Below are positions 36,899 to 44,779 of a stretch of 64,000 nt of DNA, one piece after another. How positions within the stretch are numbered: the stretch's first letter is position 1; each line of letters opens with the position of its first letter. The stretch spans positions 3,121,102-3,185,101 of the forward strand of contig SMSO01000025.1 of NCBI GenBank assembly GCA_004764695.1. The letters are read 5' to 3'. The notes beneath the pieces are model-generated. The model searched no databases and was not told where the DNA came from. It saw only the letters and a list, made by a program, of their open reading frames with translations. Both the position numbers and the translations under genes were made by a program. Source of the DNA: Schizochytrium sp. TIO01 (taxonomy: Eukaryota; Sar; Bigyra; Thraustochytrida; Thraustochytriidae).

Positions 36899-38068
36899 TC
36901 ATGCGATTACACAACCACCTTTGTTTCTATTATTTGGACTTGTTGGACGGCTCCTAGCCCTTTGAATGTTTTGCATCTCCTGCTCCTGGCGATTGCCACG
37001 GTGATGACGGCCACCGACCAGGTGATGCCCACCATGTCCAGCTTGTTGCTCCTCTTCCGCCGCAATTTGCTGTGCAAGCTCGGCGTCTGCATCAAAAGTG
37101 GCACCAGGCCGACTAGGAAGACCCCGTTGATCCTCAAGAACCTGACCAAGGTCATTCGGGTGCACGTACTCATCAGGACGTCCAAACGAGGGAGACACCA
37201 ATTCGGTGTCACCATTTACTGCATTTAGTAACTCCCAACCAATCATGCTATTTTCACTGTATCCTTGGTCAGTCACTAGCAAAAACAAATCATCATTAAG
37301 CTTGAACAATGTTGAGAAATGGTTGTTACGAAAAAATGTGCACAGTTCCCGCTCCTTGATCTTGTGGTGAAGCTGCATGAGACCTGTGAAGGTGAACTGT
37401 GAAGCTGAGTCGGCAAGGAACTTCTGAATGACATCCGCATCATGAACTACACGAACGAGCTCCCCGGACTCCATGGTACCACCTTCTTCAGCCTCCCTTG
37501 CATGAATGATGCGGTCCATGGCCTGGTTATACGAAAGTTGCCCAAGAACACCATAAGCCTCCGTGTCGTCTTTGTCTACAACCCATCCATGAAAGAGATT
37601 TACACCCAGCAGGTCGAAAACTGCAATGTGGCTATCATACTCGAAAGACGTGACATCTTGAAAACGCACGTTCACATCGAGCCCATACTGCAGCGAAGGC
37701 AACATTTCAATAATGTCCTCGATGCTCTGACGCACATTCTCATCATTGCCAATCGCGTTTTTCTCCAAGAGGCAGTCTGCGATCATCGCAATCAAATTTT
37801 CGCTTCCGATGGTCGTGCGATCCGGGTGCATTCGCAGCGTGCCTCTGAGGACGAGTGCATTGACAAGTGCAACGAGCGGACAAGGACCGTTCTCATTTTG
37901 CATGACCACGCTCACTTCACGATTCAGGAACTGCATACGTTTGACAACGTGCACAAAGCCACGATCCGCAGACGCAGATCGGTTTCTTCGTGAGGAATGG
38001 TCCTCTGTGGAAGGTGATGCAGCCGTCGTGGTCCCATTCGCTGGAGATGGTGTCGCTGAAGTGGCCAT
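36899..38068 (-). CDS. MINDY: MINDY-family (FAM63) deubiquitinase with MIU and CAAX box
   Basis: 389 residues. MINDY enzymes are cysteine proteases that trim Lys48-linked ubiquitin chains. The catalytic motif QNENGPCPLVALVN gives Q57 and C63; the histidine is H250 in NNHFSTLF. Both match the family, so the enzyme should be active. Residues about 327-343 (DADAELAQQIAAEEEQQ) look like the family's inverted ubiquitin-interacting (MIU) motif. A His/Gly/Arg-rich linker follows and the protein ends in GGCVIA, a CAAX prenylation box. The first 35 residues are Ser/Thr-rich and probably disordered. The start is the first ATG. It is convergent with ATP synthase delta and divergent from the gene at 39078. 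Confidence 0.92.
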   Translation of the reverse strand: MATSATPSPANGTTTAASPSTEDHSSRRNRSASADRGFVHVVKRMQFLNREVSVVMQNENGPCPLVALVNALVLRGTLRMHPDRTTIGSENLIAMIADCLLEKNAIGNDENVRQSIEDIIEMLPSLQYGLDVNVRFQDVTSFEYDSHIAVFDLLGVNLFHGWVVDKDDTEAYGVLGQLSYNQAMDRIIHAREAEEGGTMESGELVRVVHDADVIQKFLADSASQFTFTGLMQLHHKIKERELCTFFRNNHFSTLFKLNDDLFLLVTDQGYSENSMIGWELLNAVNGDTELVSPSFGRPDEYVHPNDLGQVLEDQRGLPSRPGATFDADAELAQQIAAEEEQQAGHGGHHLVGGRHHRGNRQEQEMQNIQRARSRPTSPNNRNKGGCVIA

Positions 38069-39077
38069 TGTTGTGTAGCCTTCTTGGGTGCCTAACTGCT
38101 CGCTCGCCCAGAACTATGGAAATTCCTTTATTCAACTTCGAACCAGACTCAAACTCGTAAAACCCAAGAGATAGTTGCGCAAATGGCCCCGGCGACTCTA
38201 AAGCACCTCGGCTGAGGCACGGGGTCCCTCCAAACGGAGTCTATATAGAGTCCGAACGCAGTGGATCCCTCGCTGCTTTCCTGGACAAAGCGATTTCTTT
38301 CTCTTTCTCTTTCCTTTTCCTTTTCACTTTTTGGAAAGACCAAGGAAAATACTAGATAGGTACTACGTAGTAGTAACAGGTGTACTCGCGAGCGAATAAA
38401 CCTGTTCCAGGGGTGCGAGAGGGATCATGGTAGAGATAGGTAGTCTGCGCTCGCAATGAACTTTGCACAATTCACTGACGAACTCTGAACAATTATAAAG
38501 ACTGGGATGTACCAATCAAGACTAAGAAGATTCCATCCCATCTCAAGGTTTCACTTCTGAAAACCGTAGTAGAAAAATATATGGAAAAAGTAAGCGAAGA
38601 AGAAACTCCCTAACTTTCCTGAATTAACTATTACTGCTCGCGGGCTTTGGCGCATTCATCCCCGGGTTCGTGGGGGAGTTAGCCTTTAAAATGAAAAGTA
38701 GTCAACTAAGAACGTCAAAAACAACACTCTCAGTAAAGATAGCACCATGTAAATTTATTTCTTGCATACCATGATACACTTAGATTCCACTTATTTTTTT
38801 CAATTTGTGGATTGGAAATCAAGACTCCAGATGAAGCCGTCTTCTTTTTTCTTCCATTCGAGTCTATAGCTTAACGCAAACCAAATCTCTCCAAATAAGG
38901 AAACGCGTCGTCTTCGTCCTCAATCTAGCTGTTGTCTTTCCATTACACGGTGCTGCTCGTTGGCTAGTTGTCTAGACTATTACTGAGTCTCGCATAGTGA
39001 TCTTGGCTTTAAACTTCATCCAACCCAACGAGGTGGACTTTTCATAGTAATCGCCGGCGCTAGTCGTCGTCTGCTAC
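38069..39077. other. Divergent promoter region
   Basis: About 1 kb separates the start codons of the MINDY gene (-) and the gene at 39078 (+), so it probably carries both promoters. A pyrimidine-rich stretch lies at 38296-38331. A taggtac-tagtag patch at about 38355-38375 recalls the microsatellite deserts. No gene is seen. Confidence 0.55.
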
Positions 39078-40436
39078 ATGGAGTTCCTCGTGGTGGCCGG
39101 TGAGGAGCCTGCGGGCTTGCACTATGCCTTGGCCGTGTGCCGTGCGACTGAAAAAAGGCTTGTACCTGAGTCGAAAGGCGGAGTGCAAATTGTCAAGAGC
39201 GTCCACGTGGTTGTAGCAGGCGATATTTCACGCAGAATACGGAATCTCAGCTCAAAAGGTGAGCTCCCGAGCATTGAGGGGTACAATGTCTCGCGAGAGA
39301 ATCTCCTTCACATACATTATGCAGAAGACATCCTCGACAAAGATGCAAAGAAAATAAAAACGGATGAGAACTTTGCATGGATCAAGAATTGCCATCCAAT
39401 TGTCATCATGACCTGCCCGTGGGAGGCAGAGGCATGGATTTCATGGACCAAGCAAAATGCACACGCAGGAAGCGTCGCAATGTGTATGCTGGCTGGGATG
39501 CGCCATATTGCGGAGGCAGAGCAAGCCTTTAAAGATTCTGGCAAGGTACTGCTCTTCGGAGCCCCCACCTACGCAGTTAGCTTTCGCGAAGGAGACGGCG
39601 CAGTCTGTGCTGCGAGCCTAGGGGCATTGTTATTAGCGCGCATTCCACGTGCGTATAATCATCTCTCTGTGCAACTGCAAGCCTTTGAGGCATCGGGTCT
39701 CCGATTGTGGTATCGGGATGAAAAGTACAAGAGTAACTGGCTGATTGGAGCACTCATGTGGCGCCTTTATGATGTTTACGCAGCTCTGCGATTCGATCCC
39801 AGCCAACCTCTCTCTTTTTATCAACAGCTTGCATCTGATAAGGGCCTTCACCGAAGAGTCTTGCTCACTCTGATGGAGGAGGCGCAACAGATTTTCTCAC
39901 AGGACGAGCACAACCTTATTGATTTCTGCGGGTCGCCATTTGGGCTAAGCCTACGTAACACCAAGCGTCTCCTGCAGATGCCAGACCCCTTATTTATGCC
40001 TTTGGCAAGGCTTGCCACTTGCCTTACATTTACCGGCTTTATCAAAAACGTTGAGGGTGTTCATTATGGAGACGACAAAGCTATCCGCGCTGCGAGCTTT
40101 GTAAATGGCGCAGTCATTGACCAATACAGGAAAGTAGTTAGAGAAGATGCTACAAAATCCGACCCGCCGTCCTCTAAACGGACTCTAGTACTTAATGCGT
40201 TTTTGATTGAGCAAGCAGCACAGTTTCAAAAGAAAATGGAGGGCAATATTAGCAAAAGTAAGATAGCGAAATTATCCGATAAGGATATCGAGCCCTTGCT
40301 GCAAACACACCTCTACCCTCTTCCCCTCGCCATGTTCATTGTCTCCTTCGTAGCATTTTCCTTCTTGATCTTGCTTCCAGCGTTTGTGGTTATTTGCATT
40401 AATATTGTTCTCCCTAATGAGGCCAAATTCCTCTAA
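39078..40436 (+). CDS. Divergent ketopantoate-reductase-like protein with C-terminal membrane anchor
   Basis: 452 residues, intronless, with a clear ATG start. The order of elements resembles the ApbA/PanE (ketopantoate reductase) fold: a beta-strand/loop/helix start (residues 1-30), a buried strand then helix at HPIVIMTCPWEAEAW (about 112-126), and a helical C-domain beginning near residue 205 that resembles the aGl-x-Lw-K-N-Al part. The glycine-rich NADPH loop is degraded (VVAGEEPAG), and the lysine expected after the C-domain tryptophan (NWLIGALMW) is absent. It may be catalytically dead or have another substrate. One long hydrophobic segment (about 416-445), then seven residues, suggests a tail-anchored protein facing the cytosol. 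The family call is by eye and moderate at best; the gene is convincing. Confidence 0.55.
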   Translation: MEFLVVAGEEPAGLHYALAVCRATEKRLVPESKGGVQIVKSVHVVVAGDISRRIRNLSSKGELPSIEGYNVSRENLLHIHYAEDILDKDAKKIKTDENFAWIKNCHPIVIMTCPWEAEAWISWTKQNAHAGSVAMCMLAGMRHIAEAEQAFKDSGKVLLFGAPTYAVSFREGDGAVCAASLGALLLARIPRAYNHLSVQLQAFEASGLRLWYRDEKYKSNWLIGALMWRLYDVYAALRFDPSQPLSFYQQLASDKGLHRRVLLTLMEEAQQIFSQDEHNLIDFCGSPFGLSLRNTKRLLQMPDPLFMPLARLATCLTFTGFIKNVEGVHYGDDKAIRAASFVNGAVIDQYRKVVREDATKSDPPSSKRTLVLNAFLIEQAAQFQKKMEGNISKSKIAKLSDKDIEPLLQTHLYPLPLAMFIVSFVAFSFLILLPAFVVICINIVLPNEAKFL

Positions 40437-40567
40437 TTTATGTTGTTTAACTTTACTTTACAATTCTAATCTATCCGATCCAGCAGTCACGTTTTTATAA
40501 CCTAACAAGGATACGTCTCAGCTATAATAAATGTTTGCATGATTGCCTTTCCATAATGTTCGTTAAC

Positions 40568-40915
40568 CTAATTGTACTCGGGACGCACTACACATATTAG
40601 ACAGCTAGCTCTCCAGCCATTTTCGTTATACCATTCTGCTGGCTGTTCCAGAAAAAAGAGTGACATTGTTTTTACACTGCACCGGGGAGAGAGAACGGCC
40701 TTCTGAATAATCTCGCGACAAACTACAATCAAATGATTGCTCTTCTCCGTATGTTTGGGCCTCAAAATTTGCTCCGTCCACGACTTTGCTTTGGAATCAC
40801 CATGAGAAAAAACGACGTACCACACACTGGTCCTCAACAGAAACTGTCTAATGTGCGAGGATAGGCAGCACAAGTTGTATTTAGAATAAATTCTAGGTGA
40901 CAGAGACGGTAACAT
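40568..40915 (-). CDS. Possible small hypothetical protein
   Basis: An ATG frame of 115 residues, convergent with the gene ending at 40436 and 131 bp from it. It has no low-complexity repeats and no recognised motif, signal peptide or convincing membrane segment. It could be a small gene, the last exon of a spliced gene or a chance frame. Confidence 0.2.
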   Translation of the reverse strand: MLPSLSPRIYSKYNLCCLSSHIRQFLLRTSVWYVVFSHGDSKAKSWTEQILRPKHTEKSNHLIVVCREIIQKAVLSPRCSVKTMSLFFLEQPAEWYNENGWRASCLICVVRPEYN

Positions 40916-41430
40916 GTTAGTATGGAATGGAATGGTGCGGATCGATGTTGGTGCGTAGAAATAAATATGGATAAATGAACAGAGATAAGGACACTACTAC
41001 ACAGTCCCGGGACATTTATATCTAGTCCAATTAACCGACTAAGGGATGACGAACCAAATCTTTTAGGCCTACTTCAAATTCCTTATTCAATGACCAATGA
41101 AGTGAAGACCATTCGCACATATGCATCATAGAATACTTCTTCTTGAAAACTTCTCGCAAATTATTTGTATTTCGTACCCGTGCTACTCCTACTGTAATCA
41201 ATGAATGATGTTCAGTACATATATATATATATATATATAACATTAAAAAAAACAAAATTAAAAGAATTTAATGTAGTTAAATAATTTTTGCACGCTGCTG
41301 TCCCAACCGTCCAAGGACATGCAGAGAGTTCGTTTTAGGAGGGCTTCTACAGATCGAGTACTCAATAAGATCCTCTAAACCGTGCTTGTATGCTAATACA
41401 AGAACATATATTCAAGTTCAGATTGATACA

Positions 41431-41463
<33 letters not shown>

Positions 41464-42467
41464 CTACTAGTTTAGTGTGCCAACAATCTGGTTTGACAAT
41501 GGTTATGTACTATTTCATTAATCAGCTTCGCATAAAAGGTTCTGGTTGCAAAAAGATCGCCACTTTATGTGCTAGTCTACTTTTATGATTTCATCATAAA
41601 TATGGAAAAGGATTATTTTCCTTGTACACCCTATCGCCCGCCTTAGGTGGACCTTAAAACAAAAAGGCCCTGATTTCCAACTTCCCAAGAGAACGATCAT
41701 CATACTTCGTATGTCTAGGCTTTTTAGGCTTATTGGTAAAGGAACTTTTATGCGTCATGAAAATGACAATCCAAAGGAAGCTTCAGTCGCCATGTTCAAT
41801 CTCAGAGCAATACGACAATACTACAAAGGAAAGTCCTTTTGGGTTTAGTTTAAATGCGCTTACTAACCTTTTGTGTGAGTTGACCGACCTCTCTATTAAA
41901 TAAGTATCATCTCCTGACACTGATGTGAGCAAGATTTAGTGTCGTCACTCCAGCACAGCGGCCTGAATACCATCTATCCGGTCGTTCTCTCCAACCAGCC
42001 TGTTCGGTAGAGCTGCAAGACTCTTGGAGCACGGCAATCTGGCGTAGGCCGTTCCTACAAAGTAAAATACCCTCTAACGCCTAATAGGAAAGGTGGGCAA
42101 TTGACGAGTGCACCATTCGATAAGGGACTTCATTCGCCAAGTCCCACCTCTCTGCCATAGGTGAGATGGCTGTATTCAACTATTGATAGGTGGCCGAACT
42201 GCAATAAGCGGAGTTTAGATGAAGAACAAGAACGTTGCGACGAAAATTAATATTTCATACATGAGTGTTGACATAACAAACACAGTATGTCTGCTTCCTG
42301 AGGGCTAGACTTATTTGCTTGAGTGTTATTCAACTAGACTAGCTTCGTTTCGTTATTTAAATTCAAACACCGATCCATCGCATCGCGCAAGCAAAACCAC
42401 GCAAAGTGAAAACGAAGATTGCTCTAAACCATACGACATATACAGTTCGAGTGAGTGGATTAACATC
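40916..42467. other. Intergenic region with two TA arrays
   Basis: TA/AT dinucleotide runs at 41219-41239 and 41432-41460. The remainder is mostly AT-rich with no recognised gene. An in-frame open stretch from 42315 upstream of the BAR gene has no ATG and reads like leader sequence. Confidence 0.55.
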
Positions 42468-44345
42468 ATGGTTTCAGGTTCAGGCGGGAGCACCCATTTG
42501 CTTGGGGCTCCATTAGGAGGGGGCGGTGGAGCCATTGCAGCTCCTAGTCATAGTCATCACCACGGTATGGTCACAGTCTTGAAGAAGACTAAACGCCGGA
42601 CTACCGAGAAAATCCTTCAAAAGCTCGGAGCTAGTGAGCAGACACCAGATGACAAAGAGTTCAATGATCTACAAGCTGAGTTTGCTGATTCACAGAAACA
42701 GTTGCTCCTTTTGCTCAGCAAATTCCAACTCTATGTGGAATCAATCGAGAAATGGCAAAAATGTGGCGAGTCATTAGCCAGAGAAGTTGCACACTTTGTA
42801 GAGACTGGACAAGATCATTCATGTGAGGCGCGGAAAGGTCTTGAAATCCTTAGTGAAAGATTTAGTGCAACACAAGAAGAAATGAGCTCTGTATGTAGCA
42901 ATCTTGTCGACCAGTGGAGCTTACAAATCTTAGGTCCGCTACGAGATGTGGCGCTAACCTTCAATCATAACATCAAAGATATGGTTCATGATAGAGCAAA
43001 GGACAAAATCGATTTTGATGTTTATCGTCGTCGTGCCAAGTCCCTTGCCACTCCGGATAGTAGCAAGGGTGCAAAGATGAGAGAAGCCCATAAAAATTTT
43101 GTCAAACTCTCTGCAACACAAACACGTTTTGAGGAGCACAATGCCTTTCTTCAAGAACAATTCAAGCGAATGCGTGAAGAACGCTCCTTAGTGATCATTC
43201 ATGAACTTGCACTTGCTGTTCAGTTTCAAAACGAGTTTACTAAATCGATGCATCGCGTCACCAAGGAAACCTTTCAAGACCAGCTGGCCGAGTTTCTACC
43301 AGAAGATATGGAAGGTTTTGATCGAAGAATGAATAAGTGGGCAGTTCAAGGTGGTGAGCAGACACAACTCGCCTCTGGGTATACAACAAAAGGGGGCGAA
43401 GTTAGCGTTCCAGGCTCCACGAAGATGCACAAAGGCGGAATTATGCGTTCCAACAGTGCTCGTCATTACGCACGAAACGCGCCACGAGGTAAGCAAGTGT
43501 TTCTCAAAAACATTGGCAAGCAACTTACCCTCGACCGCAAACATAATCAAAAGCCCATAGGCACTGGCTTCGTCTTGCCTAACTCTGAAGATGTAAGCGA
43601 CATTAGTATGGTCTCTTATAAGACCAACATACCATTGGAGGAGCAAGATGCACCGATTCACCTGAGTGAAAAACGCGAAGCGTTCAGTGGAAACCCTCAT
43701 GAAGATGACCCAAAGCCTGTAAGCTCTGGATCCCAGTCCTCTCTTCCATCGCCCGAGGGCGATCAAAAGCAGGAGGTCAATAACCAGCAAGGTTACCACG
43801 CACAAACTAGCTTGTGTCAATCTCACCGAGAAAATTACAACGAAGATATTCCTTTGCCGATCTCTGAGAATTGTGCCACAGCTTCCGACGAGGACGATGA
43901 GCAACTCGAAGGGGAGCTCAGTGCTGTGGAAGAAGAAGAGGATGGAAGCAGCGTTTCGGATCCTACCAGAAGCGGTGGTATCGTGCGAATGGCCTCTGAC
44001 CGCACAATTCGCTCACTAGCATCTGATGATGGCGGTGATGGATTTGGCAAACATGGTCAAGTGCCGAGACGCTATCAGGGTCACGAAAGCAAGACTGCCT
44101 ATTCGAAATCGAATCCGCGTCATAAAATAGATACTCAAGTATTAAGCGACGATGAGTATGAAGACGATTTTGAAGATGATGACGAGTACACTGACTATAA
44201 GGATGCACAAGATGGGTTCAATTATTATGAGGGGGTAAGCGCAAACCGTGGTAGTGCTGACAAAAGAGTTGTTCAAGTAATGGATGTCGACTCTGTAATT
44301 GATACTAGGCCAGGCTCTTTGCCAAACAAAACTACAACCGCATAG
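42468..44345 (+). CDS. Amphiphysin/Rvs-type BAR domain protein with acidic disordered tail
   Basis: 625 residues from the ATG at 42468. The frame is open further upstream but has no earlier ATG. A Gly/His-rich start (1-35) is followed by a helical, coiled-coil-like region (about 37-300) matching the BAR family, which dimerises and senses or bends membranes in endocytosis and vesicle traffic. Pointers are KKTKRRTTEKILQKLG at the start, heptad-rich helices, and the FDVYRRRAKSL segment that matches the corresponding helix in amphiphysin-type BARs. The rest (about 310-625) is polar and acidic with DDE-rich runs and no SH3 domain, although amphiphysin and Rvs167 end in SH3. It is convergent with the RING-type gene, 434 bp apart. 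Confidence 0.75.
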   Translation: MVSGSGGSTHLLGAPLGGGGGAIAAPSHSHHHGMVTVLKKTKRRTTEKILQKLGASEQTPDDKEFNDLQAEFADSQKQLLLLLSKFQLYVESIEKWQKCGESLAREVAHFVETGQDHSCEARKGLEILSERFSATQEEMSSVCSNLVDQWSLQILGPLRDVALTFNHNIKDMVHDRAKDKIDFDVYRRRAKSLATPDSSKGAKMREAHKNFVKLSATQTRFEEHNAFLQEQFKRMREERSLVIIHELALAVQFQNEFTKSMHRVTKETFQDQLAEFLPEDMEGFDRRMNKWAVQGGEQTQLASGYTTKGGEVSVPGSTKMHKGGIMRSNSARHYARNAPRGKQVFLKNIGKQLTLDRKHNQKPIGTGFVLPNSEDVSDISMVSYKTNIPLEEQDAPIHLSEKREAFSGNPHEDDPKPVSSGSQSSLPSPEGDQKQEVNNQQGYHAQTSLCQSHRENYNEDIPLPISENCATASDEDDEQLEGELSAVEEEEDGSSVSDPTRSGGIVRMASDRTIRSLASDDGGDGFGKHGQVPRRYQGHESKTAYSKSNPRHKIDTQVLSDDEYEDDFEDDDEYTDYKDAQDGFNYYEGVSANRGSADKRVVQVMDVDSVIDTRPGSLPNKTTTA

Positions 44346-44779
44346 AATTGCAAGAATAATATTGCTGCGTTGCTTTCAACTGTCATAGTAAGGCAAACGC
44401 TAGCCATCTACAGCTCATGTAATACAATCGTTCAATGTCTAAAATAAGTATGATATCCCTTAAAAGTTGTTGCCAAATCTTATACAAAGAAATTCCCTGT
44501 AAATTAACGTACGATATCTCGACACAATTGATACTGATTTTTGGTCTGGGTTTATACTTGAGTAAAAGGTTTGATAGGGGTAGATTCTGGCTAATGAGGT
44601 AGCTTTTCCAAGGAACTGCTATGCATCGAAGCGTTCCTTTTTTTATTTTCACTCTATATATTCTTTTTAAAAGTTTTCCTTCAAATTTACAAAACTTGTG
44701 TTTGCTTAAGTAGCAATGTAGCGTGTCTTATCCCTCTATGATACCCATACCTGCTGGAAGTTTGACTAATCTATTTAAC
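44346..44779. other. Convergent 3' intergenic spacer
   Basis: AT-rich spacer between the stop codons of the BAR and RING-type genes. It presumably carries both polyadenylation sites. No gene is seen. Confidence 0.6.

Noticed and set aside
37442-37993. 183-codon open frame antisense to the MINDY gene
   Set aside because: It lies wholly inside the MINDY coding region on the other strand and has no recognisable domain; the MINDY catalytic motifs settle the strand.
43296-43904. 202-codon open frame antisense to the BAR gene
   Set aside because: It overlaps the BAR coding region completely and reads as a reflection of that gene's codon pattern.
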